A stretch of DNA of 64,000 nucleotides from DATFVJ01 sp963727015 (GTDB lineage: Bacteria > Actinomycetota > Actinomycetes > Streptosporangiales > Streptosporangiaceae). The stretch is from positions 124,001 to 188,000 of the forward strand of contig CAVSEV010000015.1 in the NCBI GenBank assembly GCA_963727015.1, given 5' to 3'. Shown here piece by piece: positions 46,870 through 54,043 of this stretch (positions are counted from its first letter, which is position 1; the number at the start of each line of letters is the position of its first letter). The position numbers were made by a program, and so were the translations under genes. The notes below the pieces were generated by a model. That model did no database searches. It was not told the DNA's origin and saw only the letters and a list, made by a program, of their open reading frames with translations.

Positions 46870-48344
46870 TCATGCCTCCGATGATCACGGTGATCGGATG
46901 TGACGGCGGGCCGCTGTCCGAGCGGGCTGTGCGGGCGCTCGCTGCCGCCCGCTGCGTGGCGGGCTCGGAAAGGCACCTGGCGGGCGTCGCCTTGCCCACC
47001 GAAGTCGATCGCATCCCGATTGGCCGCCCGGAAGGCGCTGCCAACACCAGCAGCGCCACCGATGCCGGCAGCGCCGCGGAGGACAGCGCCGCCACCCACG
47101 CCAGCGGCGCCGCCGGCACCGGCAGCGCCGTGAAGGAGAGGGCCGCCACCCACGCCAGCGGCGCCGCCGATCCCGGCAGCGCCACCCATGCCAGCAGCGC
47201 CGCCGATCCCGGCAGCGCCACCCATGCCAGCAGCGCCGCCGATGCCGGCAGCGCCGGCACCGGCATCGCCGTCACCGGCGCCGCCACCCACGCCAGCAGT
47301 ACGCCGTCCGCGTTCGAAGCCGCGCTCGCCGCCATCGTTTCCCACCCGGGACCGGTAGCCGTGCTCGCCTCTGGCGATCCCGGCTTCTTCGGTATCGTCC
47401 GCGCACTTTCCGCGCGCGGCGCCGCGCCGGAGGTCATCCCTGCCACCTCCTCGGTGGCGGTCGCGTTCGCCAGGCTCGGCATGCCCTGGGACGACGCGCT
47501 GGTGCTTTCCGCGCACGGCCGCGACGCCAGGCCGGTCCTCGCCGCGGCGCTTGGCTGCGGCAAGGCCGCGATTCTGACCGCGCCGGGTCCCGCGGCCGGC
47601 CCGCAGCGGTTTATCCCGGCGCTGCTGGCGGCGGGCCGGTCGGTGCATGTCGCCGAGTGCCTCGGCGGCCCGGATGAGCGGCTCAGCAGGGTCGCCGCGG
47701 GGCCACTGCCCGGATTCGCGGACCCGAACATTGTGATCGCGTTCGACGGTTCGGCTGGCGGCCGCCGCTGGATGGCGGGTCACCAGGGAGCGCCCGCCGG
47801 CTGGGCGCTGCCGGCCGCCGCCTTCTCCCACCGCGACTCGATGATCACGAAGGCGGAGGTCCGCGCGCTCGTCCTCGCCAGGCTGGGACCTGGTCCCGGC
47901 CGCACTATCTGGGACATCGGCTCAGGCTCGGGCTCGGTAGCGGTCGAATGCGCGCGGTTCGGCGCGCATGCGATCGCCATCGAAGCCGACCCGGCACAGT
48001 GCGCGCGGATCCGCGCGAACGCCGCCGCGCACGGCGTTCGAGTCCAGTTGCGCGAGGGGTCAGCGCCCGGGGCCTTCGCCGGCCTGATCAGCGCCGACGC
48101 CGTGTTCGCGGGCGGGGGCGGGGACGCGGCGCTCGCCGCCGCGGCGGCGGCCCATCCCGCCAGGGTCGTGGTGGCGCTTGCCTCGGTGGACCGGGTACGC
48201 GGCGTGCGGGACCTGCTGGCCGGCCACGGCTACCTGGTGGAAGGCACGGCACTGCAGGCGTCCAGGCTCGCCACGCTGCCAGGCGGTTCGATCCGGCTCG
48301 CGGCGGCGAACCCGGTGTTCGTGCTCTGGGGGAACCTGCCGTGA
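46866..48344 (+). CDS. cobL: Precorrin-6Y/7 C5,15-methyltransferase, decarboxylating (CbiE-CbiT fusion)
   Basis: 492 residues. The CbiE half: MITVIGCDGGPLSERAVRAL, VLASGDPGFFGIVRALSARG, VIPATSSVAVAFARLGMPWD. The CbiT half: HRDSMITKAEVRALVLARLG, WDIGSGSGSVAVECARFG and VFAGGGGDAALAAA. Between the first strand and the GDPGFF motif (residues about 56-148) lies an array built of 12-residue GSATHASSAADP units (36 bp). Removing it gives the normal family length. GTG 46866 overlaps the cbiD stop; ATG 46872 is possible. Confidence 0.93.
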   Translation: MIMPPMITVIGCDGGPLSERAVRALAAARCVAGSERHLAGVALPTEVDRIPIGRPEGAANTSSATDAGSAAEDSAATHASGAAGTGSAVKERAATHASGAADPGSATHASSAADPGSATHASSAADAGSAGTGIAVTGAATHASSTPSAFEAALAAIVSHPGPVAVLASGDPGFFGIVRALSARGAAPEVIPATSSVAVAFARLGMPWDDALVLSAHGRDARPVLAAALGCGKAAILTAPGPAAGPQRFIPALLAAGRSVHVAECLGGPDERLSRVAAGPLPGFADPNIVIAFDGSAGGRRWMAGHQGAPAGWALPAAAFSHRDSMITKAEVRALVLARLGPGPGRTIWDIGSGSGSVAVECARFGAHAIAIEADPAQCARIRANAAAHGVRVQLREGSAPGAFAGLISADAVFAGGGGDAALAAAAAAHPARVVVALASVDRVRGVRDLLAGHGYLVEGTALQASRLATLPGGSIRLAAANPVFVLWGNLP

Positions 48345-50056
48345 TCGGCTTGATCGCGGTCACCGCGACCGGCCGCGCCGCGGCGTCCAGGCTTGCCGCC
48401 GCCTGGCCGGCGCCGGCCACCCGCACCTATCCGGGCCCCGCGGCGCGCGCGGTTCCGCGCGCCTTCGGCGAATGCGACCAGATCGTCTGCTTCCTCGCGG
48501 TCGGCGCCACCGTCCGGCTGATCGCGCCGCTGCTCACCTCGAAAGCCGCCGATCCTGGCGTGGTGTGCGTGGATGAGTCGCTCACGTTCGCGGTTCCTGT
48601 CGCGGGGGCACACGCGGGCGGCGGCAACACGCTCGCCCGGGGGGTCGCGGGCGTTCTCGGCGCGACGGCCGTGATCACGACCGCCAGCGATGCTGCGGGC
48701 GTTCCCGCACTCGACGAGTTCGGCACGGCACTTGGCCTGCGTGTGGAGCCCGGCAGCCGGCTCGCCGAGGTGGGCGCCGCCGTCCTGTCCGGCCAGCGCG
48801 TCACGCTCAGCATGGATCAGGCGTGGCCGGTTCCCGCGCTGCCGCGGAACGTTGCCGCGACCGCGGCCCCCGAGCCCGGCGTCCCCGCGATTGTGATCAC
48901 CGACCGCGCCGTAGCCGCCGGGCCGGCCCAGGTCATCTACCGGCCGCCGTCGCTCGTGCTGGGCGCGGGCGCGAGCCGCGGCGTGACCGCCGCCGAGATG
49001 GGTGACCTGATGGACGAGGCGCTCGCGGGGGCCGGCTTGTCAGCCGCCTCGGTCCGCCAGGTTGCCACCGTGGACCTGAAGGAGGACGAGCAGGGCCTGC
49101 TTGCCGCGGCGCGGGAGCGCGGCTGGGAGGTGACCGGGTTCACGCCAGGTGAGCTCGCGGCCGTCGCGGTCCCTAACCCAAGCGAGGCCGTGCGCGCCGC
49201 GACCGGCACGCCAAGTGTGGCCGAGGCCGCCGCCCTGCTCGCGGCGGGCCGCGGCGCCGTGCTCGCCGCGGCCAAGCGCAAGAGCGCGCGCGCCACCGTG
49301 GCGATCGCGAGGTGCGCGGCGCGCGGGAGGCTCGCGCTTGTCGGCCTCGGTCCTGGCGCACGCGACCTGATGACGCCGCGCTCTGTCGCCGAACTGCGCC
49401 AGGCGAGCGTGGTGGTGGGCCTGCGTCAGTACGTGGACCAGATCCGCGATCTGCTGCGTCCGGGTACGCACGTTCTCGTCAGTGAACTCGGCGCCGAGGA
49501 GGAACGGGCCGCCGCGGCGGTGGACCAGGCACGGCAGGGCCACGCGGTCGCGCTCGTCGGCTCGGGTGACGCGGGGATCTATGCCATGGCAAGCCCGGCG
49601 CTCGAGTCCGCGGATGGGTCTATCGACGTGGTGGGCGCGCCAGGAATTACCGCGGCGCTAGCCGCGGCCGCACTGCTCGGGGCGCCGCTGGGGCACGACC
49701 ATGCCGCGATTTCACTTTCCGACCTGCACACACCGTGGGAGGTGATCGAGCGAAGGGTCAGCGCCGCCGCGGCAGGAGACTTTGTCGTCTGCTTCTACAA
49801 CCCCCGCAGCCGGAATCGCGGCGGCCACCTGGCGAAGGCTCTCGCACTGCTCGCCGCGCACCGCCCGCCGGATACGCCGGTGGGTATGGTCGCCGACGCG
49901 TCCCGGCCTGGGCAGCGCGTCATCGTGAGTACGCTTGCTGGCTTCGATCCCACCCAGGCGGACATGCGCACGCTCGTGGTTGTCGGCTCGTCGGCGACGC
50001 GGATTGTGGCCGGCCGGATGGTGACACCGCGTGGCTACCTGTGGAGGGCAGGATGA
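48341..50056 (+). CDS. cbiGH: CbiG-CbiH fusion: cobalt-precorrin-5A hydrolase and C17-methyltransferase
   Basis: 571 residues. The CbiG half shows IVCFLAVGATVRLIAPLLTS, DESLTFAVPVAGAHAGGGNT, LVLGAGASRGVTAAEMGDLM and TVDLKEDEQGLLAAARERGW. The methylase half (from about 325) shows LALVGLGPGARDLMTPRSVA, ALVGSGDAGIYAMASPALES, VGAPGITAALAAAALLGAPL and VVCFYNPRSRNRGGHL, typical of CbiH/CobJ. It removes the acetaldehyde fragment and contracts the ring. Fusion of these two is common in actinomycetes. Start and stop overlap both neighbours. Confidence 0.94.
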   Translation: MIGLIAVTATGRAAASRLAAAWPAPATRTYPGPAARAVPRAFGECDQIVCFLAVGATVRLIAPLLTSKAADPGVVCVDESLTFAVPVAGAHAGGGNTLARGVAGVLGATAVITTASDAAGVPALDEFGTALGLRVEPGSRLAEVGAAVLSGQRVTLSMDQAWPVPALPRNVAATAAPEPGVPAIVITDRAVAAGPAQVIYRPPSLVLGAGASRGVTAAEMGDLMDEALAGAGLSAASVRQVATVDLKEDEQGLLAAARERGWEVTGFTPGELAAVAVPNPSEAVRAATGTPSVAEAAALLAAGRGAVLAAAKRKSARATVAIARCAARGRLALVGLGPGARDLMTPRSVAELRQASVVVGLRQYVDQIRDLLRPGTHVLVSELGAEEERAAAAVDQARQGHAVALVGSGDAGIYAMASPALESADGSIDVVGAPGITAALAAAALLGAPLGHDHAAISLSDLHTPWEVIERRVSAAAAGDFVVCFYNPRSRNRGGHLAKALALLAAHRPPDTPVGMVADASRPGQRVIVSTLAGFDPTQADMRTLVVVGSSATRIVAGRMVTPRGYLWRAG

Positions 50057-50310
50057 TCACCGTTACGCTGGCCTGCCAAGGGTGTGGCGCATGCCTGCTG
50101 ACCTGCCCGGAGCGGGCTATCCGTCCGGTACGCGACGCGGTGCCAGGCGCCGGGCCGCTTGCCGTGCTCGAAGCACGGTGCACCGGTTGCGGCGAGTGCG
50201 TGGAGATCTGCCCGGCCGACGCGATCGAATTCACCGCGGCGGGGCGCGTGCCCGCGACCGGTCGCCTGGCGGATGAGATAACAGGGGCAATGGAGGGGGA
50301 GACAGCGTGA
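50053..50310 (+). CDS. Two-[4Fe-4S] ferredoxin within the B12 operon
   Basis: 85 residues. Two complete cluster motifs: CQGCGACLLTCPERA near residue 9 and CTGCGECVEICPADA near residue 44, as in bacterial 2[4Fe-4S] ferredoxins. The ATG at 50053 overlaps the cbiGH stop and its stop overlaps the cbiC GTG, so it is an integral operon member. A role as electron donor is likely: possible clients are the Co(II)-to-Co(I) reduction before CobO, the iron-sulfur CbiX next door, or an unidentified precorrin-6A reductase. Which one cannot be read from sequence. Confidence 0.85.
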   Translation: MITVTLACQGCGACLLTCPERAIRPVRDAVPGAGPLAVLEARCTGCGECVEICPADAIEFTAAGRVPATGRLADEITGAMEGETA

Positions 50311-50936
50311 CGGTTCCAGGTGGCGTAGCGCACGAGAGCGAGCAGGTGCATCCGATCGAGGCGGAGTCCTACCGGATCCTGCGTTCCAGGATCGGCCTGA
50401 GTCATCTGCCGCCGCTCAGCCGCGCGGTGACGGAGCGCGTCATCTACGCGAGCGCCGACTTCGACTACGCGACGGACCTGGTCTGCGACGAGGCGGCCCT
50501 CGCCGCGGGCGCCGCGGCGCTCGGCGCCGGAGCGCCGGTGATCGCCGACGTCCAGATGGTGGCCGCCGGAATCACCAGCCGCCCGGTCACCTGCAGGATC
50601 GGCGAGTCGCTGACCACGCGGCTGTCGCGCACGGTCGGGATCACCCGCGCCGCGGCCGGTGTCCGGGTGGCGTTCGGCGAGACAGGTCCCGGCGCGGTCT
50701 GGGTGGTGGGGTGCGCGCCGACCGCGGTGACCGAGATTCTCGGCAGGGACGTCCGGCCCGCGCTGGTGATCGGGCTGCCCGTCGGGTTCGTCGGCGCGGC
50801 GGAGGCGAAGGACGCGCTGCGCGCGAGCGGCCTGCCCGCGCTCACGAATGTCTCGGAGAAGGGCGGATCCGCGGTGGCCGCTGCCGCGCTCAACGCCCTG
50901 CTGCGCGCCATCAACGCCAAGGGAGGCCGGCTATGA
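50307..50936 (+). CDS. cbiC: Precorrin-8X / cobalt-precorrin-8 methylmutase
   Basis: 209 residues; moves the C11 methyl to C12. The family blocks are IEAESYRILRSRIGLSHLPP, CDEAALAAGAAALGAGAPVI, ADVQMVAAGITSRPV, GVRVAFGETGPGAVWVVGCAP and LVIGLPVGFVGAAEAKDAL. At the position of the catalytic His of CobH (motif RxIH) this protein reads RVIY, with Tyr at residue 47 (codon TAC). GTG 50307. The stop overlaps the cbiX ATG. Confidence 0.92.
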   Translation: MTVPGGVAHESEQVHPIEAESYRILRSRIGLSHLPPLSRAVTERVIYASADFDYATDLVCDEAALAAGAAALGAGAPVIADVQMVAAGITSRPVTCRIGESLTTRLSRTVGITRAAAGVRVAFGETGPGAVWVVGCAPTAVTEILGRDVRPALVIGLPVGFVGAAEAKDALRASGLPALTNVSEKGGSAVAAAALNALLRAINAKGGRL

Positions 50937-51877
50937 CGCCACCGCCGCTGCCGCTGTTGCTTGCCGGGCACGGGAGCGCCGATGCTGCCGGCGCCGAGGC
51001 GTTCGTGGCGCTGCGCGGGCGCGTCGCGGACATGTTCGCCGGCCGCGGCGTTGACGTCGCTGGGGGGTTCATCGAACTGTCCGACCCGCCGCTTTCCGCC
51101 GCGGTGGACTCGCTGGTGGCGCGCGGACACCGTCGCGTGGTGGCGGTGCCGGTTGTCCTTGCCGCGGCCGGCCACGCCAAGGGTGACGTGCCCGCGGCGC
51201 TCGCCGCGGCACGCGCGCGTCATCCGGGCCTGTCGTTCGCGTACGGCCGGCCGCTCGGCCCGCACCCGGTACTGCTGCGCCTGCTCGCTGACCGGATCAG
51301 CGAGACTCTGGGCGGGCGCCGCCCGCACGCTCCGCCGGCGGCACGGGCGGCCGGCCCGCAGGACGTGGCGGTGCTTGTCGTCGGCCGCGGTTCGACCGAC
51401 CCGGACGCGAACGCGGAGACGTACAAGACAAGCCGGCTCTTGTGGGAGACCCATCAGGGCGGCCAGCAGCGTTTTGCCCTCGCGGAGACCGCGTTCGTGT
51501 CGCTCGCCAGGCCCGACGTCGCCGAGGGCCTGGAACGCTGCAGAAGGCTCGGCGCGCGGCGCATCGTGGTGGCTCGCTATTTCCTGTTCCCCGGGGTCCT
51601 GCCGGACCGGGTTATGGCGCAGGCGAGCGGCTTCGGGGCGGTGCGGGACGAACTGGATGTGCGCTGCGCCGGCGTGCTCGGCGACTGCGACGAGATCGCC
51701 CAGCTTGTCGCGGTGCGCTACGCGGAGGCGTTGACAGGGGATATCCGGATGAACTGCGACATGTGCGTATACCGGGCCGGGCTGCCCGGCTTCGAGCACC
51801 GGGTAGGTGCGCCGCAGCGGCCGCACTACCACCCCGCGGAGGCGCCAGCCGCGGCCGCTCAGGGCCATGTTCACTAG
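50933..51877 (+). CDS. cbiX: Sirohydrochlorin cobaltochelatase CbiX (long form)
   Basis: 314 residues. Two ferrochelatase-like halves: LLLAGHGSADAAGAEAFVAL with the first metal-binding His, VPVVLAAAGHAKGDVPAALA with the second, and a second half starting VAVLVVGRGSTDPDANAETY. The C-terminus has RMNCDMCVYRAGLPGF, a MxCxxC motif like the one that carries a [4Fe-4S] cluster in Bacillus megaterium CbiX, and a His-rich end (PHYHPAE). The final TAG (51875-51877) is part of the CTAG at the end of a MITE-like element, so the original C-terminus may have been longer or shorter. Confidence 0.92.
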   Translation: MTPPPLPLLLAGHGSADAAGAEAFVALRGRVADMFAGRGVDVAGGFIELSDPPLSAAVDSLVARGHRRVVAVPVVLAAAGHAKGDVPAALAAARARHPGLSFAYGRPLGPHPVLLRLLADRISETLGGRRPHAPPAARAAGPQDVAVLVVGRGSTDPDANAETYKTSRLLWETHQGGQQRFALAETAFVSLARPDVAEGLERCRRLGARRIVVARYFLFPGVLPDRVMAQASGFGAVRDELDVRCAGVLGDCDEIAQLVAVRYAEALTGDIRMNCDMCVYRAGLPGFEHRVGAPQRPHYHPAEAPAAAAQGHVH

Positions 51878-52066
51878 GGCATGTCCCGTAGATCTTTGGC
51901 CGCGCGACAGTGCCGTCCACGACCCCAGACGACGACCGGAGTCGTGGACGGCACTGTCGTCGTCGCCGATAGTTCCGCTATCGGCTCCCTATCGGCTCCT
52001 CCGCCTTGCCGGATCGCCGCCTGGAGCACCGCCCGCATCCACCAAGATCTACGGGACACGCCCTGG
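51874..52066. mobile_element. MITE-like palindromic element, copy B
   Basis: About 190 bp. The left end CTAGGGCATGTCCCGTAGATCTT matches the reverse complement of the right end (AAGATCTACGGGACACGCCCT at 52044-52064) with one mismatch. An internal perfect hairpin has 19-bp arms, CGACAGTGCCGTCCACGAC at 51905-51923 and its complement at 51941-51959. No transposase is encoded, so movement would need one in trans. The cbiX stop codon lies in the terminal CTAG. Confidence 0.75.
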
Positions 52067-52271
52067 GATCTCGGCTGTGCCTGGTCATTAGGCGGCCGCG
52101 ACGCGTTCGCGGCGATCGCCGCTTTGGCGGTTAAGAATTGGCCAGCTGAACGGCTGCGCGGGGAACTTCCCGCTGGCAAGATGCCACGAGCCGCGGGGGG
52201 TCAGGGCAGGGGCGGCGCAGGCGTCGTGGTGATCGCACCGCGGCCGCGTCCCGGATTCTGGCCGGGCTGCG
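52067..52271. other. Spacer between MITE copy B and the 118-bp array
   Basis: Contains short GC palindromes (GCGGCGATCGCCGC near 52109) but no gene or motif that I recognise. Confidence 0.4.
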
Positions 52272-52780
52272 CCTTGAACGTGTCGGCGCATCCGCGGCAG
52301 CCATTCAGACTGTATTGCCCCGGGGGGCGACCCCCCGGGATCCCCCCAGGGAGGCTGTGGTGGCCTGCTCACTGCTGCTGAGAATGCGCCTTGAACATGT
52401 CGGCGCGTCCGCGGCAGCCGTTCAGGCTGTATTGCCCCGGGGGGACGACCCCCCGGGATCCCTCCGGGAGACTGTAGTGGCCCGCTCACTGCTGGCTGAG
52501 AATGTGCCTTGAACATGTCGGCGCATCCGCGGCAGCCGTTCGGGCTGTATTGCCCCGGGGGGACGACCCCCCGGGATCCCTCCGGGAGGCTGTAGTGGCC
52601 TGCTCACTGCTGGCTGAGAATGTGCCTTGAACATGTCGGCGCATCCGCGGCAGCCGTTCAGGCTGTATTGCCCCGGGGGGGCGACCCCCCGGGATCCCTC
52701 CGGGAGAATGTAGTGGCCCGCTCACTGCTGGCTGAGAATGTGCCTTGAACATGTCGGCGCATCCGCGGCAGCCGTTCAGG
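52272..52780. repeat. 118-bp tandem repeat array with a strong hairpin in each unit, inside the B12 operon
   Basis: The motif CCTTGAACATGTCGGCGC recurs at 52272, 52389, 52507, 52625 and 52743, giving units of 117, 118, 118 and 118 bp and a partial fifth of about 38 bp. Each unit holds CCCGGGGGG-ACGA-CCCCCCGGG, a 9-bp GC stem, and then TCCCTCCGGGA. Units differ at a few bases. 118 is not a multiple of three and frames do not persist, so it is noncoding. It lies between cbiX and cobT. Confidence 0.95.
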
Positions 52781-52884
52781 AAGTTGGGTGGTTGCAGCCG
52801 CTCGGGCAGCGCGCACGCCCGCCCGCGCCGCTGCGCTGCCGCGGGGGCAGCGGCCGGAAAAATCAGCTAGAAAGGGATGAACCG

Positions 52885-53943
52885 ATGGATCTGCTCACAG
52901 CGACAACGGCCGCGATCGGCCCGCTCGACCAGGCGGCGATGGCCGCGGCACGTGACCGGCAGGCGAGGATGACCAAGCCGCCGGGCTCGCTTGGTGCGCT
53001 CGAGGACCTGTCGGTGCGGCTCGCCGGGCTGGCCGGCGAGTGCCCGCCGCCGCTGCCCGAGCCCGCCGCCGTCGCGGTCTTCGCCGGGGACCACGGTGTG
53101 CATGCCCGTGGCGTGACCCCGTGGCCGCAGGAGGTGACCGCGCAGATGGTCCAGAACTTCCTGGCAGGCGGCGCGGTCGTCAATGCGTTCGCGAAGCAGG
53201 TGGGTGCCGAGGTGCTCGTCGTGGACGTCGGGGTCGCGGCGGAACTTGCCCCCGCCGCCGGGCTGCTGCCACGCAAGCTGGCCCGCGGCAGCGCGGACTT
53301 CACGACCGGGCCTGCCATGAGCGGCGAACAGGCGGCCGCCGCGCTCGGCGTCGGCGTGGAGGTGGCGCGGGACCTGGTTGCGGCGGGCAACCGGTGCCTG
53401 GTGACCGGTGACATGGGCATCGCCAACACCACGGCCTCCGCCGCCCTGATCTGCGCGTTCACCGGCGCCGACCCGGCGGAAGCTACCGGCAGGGGCACCG
53501 GCGTGGACGCTGCGACCTACGCCCGCAAGGTGGAGGTCGTCTGCCAGGGACTCGCGCTGCACGCGCCAGACCCGCTCGACCCGGCCGGCGTGCTCGCTGC
53601 CTTCGGCGGATTCGAGCACGCGGCGCTGGCCGGCTTCATCCTGGGCGCCGCCGCGCGGCGGGTGCCCGTGGTCCTGGACGGAGTGATCGCTGGCGCGGCG
53701 GCGCTCGCTGCCTGCGCTCTCGCCCCCGACGCGCTCGGCGCGTGCGTCGCTGGCCACCGGTCGATGGAACCGGGGCACAGCATTACCCTTGACCATCTGG
53801 GGCTGCGGCCACTCGTCGACCTGGAGTTGCGCCTCGGCGAGGGAACAGGCGCGCTGCTCGCGCTCCCTGTTGTGCAGAGCGCGGTGCGGGCGATTCGCGA
53901 GGTCGCCACGTTCGATTCCGCGGGGGTGACGGATAAGAGCTGA
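52885..53943 (+). CDS. cobT: Nicotinate-nucleotide-dimethylbenzimidazole phosphoribosyltransferase
   Basis: 352-residue enzyme that makes alpha-ribazole phosphate for the lower ligand. Motifs: MTKPPGSLGALEDLSVRLAG, VFAGDHGVHARGVTPWPQEV, GDMGIANTTASAALICAFTG, GRGTGVDAATYARKVEV and the catalytic Glu in LELRLGEGTGALLALPVVQS. ATG 52885 has AAAGGGA upstream. It is separated from cbiX by about 1 kb of mobile and repeat DNA, so it may need its own promoter. Confidence 0.95.
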   Translation: MDLLTATTAAIGPLDQAAMAAARDRQARMTKPPGSLGALEDLSVRLAGLAGECPPPLPEPAAVAVFAGDHGVHARGVTPWPQEVTAQMVQNFLAGGAVVNAFAKQVGAEVLVVDVGVAAELAPAAGLLPRKLARGSADFTTGPAMSGEQAAAALGVGVEVARDLVAAGNRCLVTGDMGIANTTASAALICAFTGADPAEATGRGTGVDAATYARKVEVVCQGLALHAPDPLDPAGVLAAFGGFEHAALAGFILGAAARRVPVVLDGVIAGAAALAACALAPDALGACVAGHRSMEPGHSITLDHLGLRPLVDLELRLGEGTGALLALPVVQSAVRAIREVATFDSAGVTDKS

Positions 53944-54043
53944 CTGCCGGGTAGAGGTAGCCCCCCAGAGCCCTGAAGCGCCCTGAAGCGCCCTGAAGAG
54001 CCCTGAAGAGCCCCGAAGAGCCCCGAAGAGCCTGTTGAGCTGA
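53944..54043 (+). repeat. 11-bp tandem repeat between cobT and cysG/cobA
   Basis: About seven units of GCCCTGAAGAG/GCCCTGAAGCG from 53970 to 54035. Noncoding; it immediately precedes the GTG start of the next gene and could affect its translation. Confidence 0.85.

Noticed and set aside
52088..52752. Repeated minus-strand ORFs (MFKAHSQPAVS...) in the 118-bp array
   Set aside because: The unit length is not a multiple of three, so each ORF breaks; this indicates noncoding repeats.
52272..52780. CRISPR array
   Set aside because: Units are contiguous 118-bp repeats with no unique spacers, and no cas genes are present.
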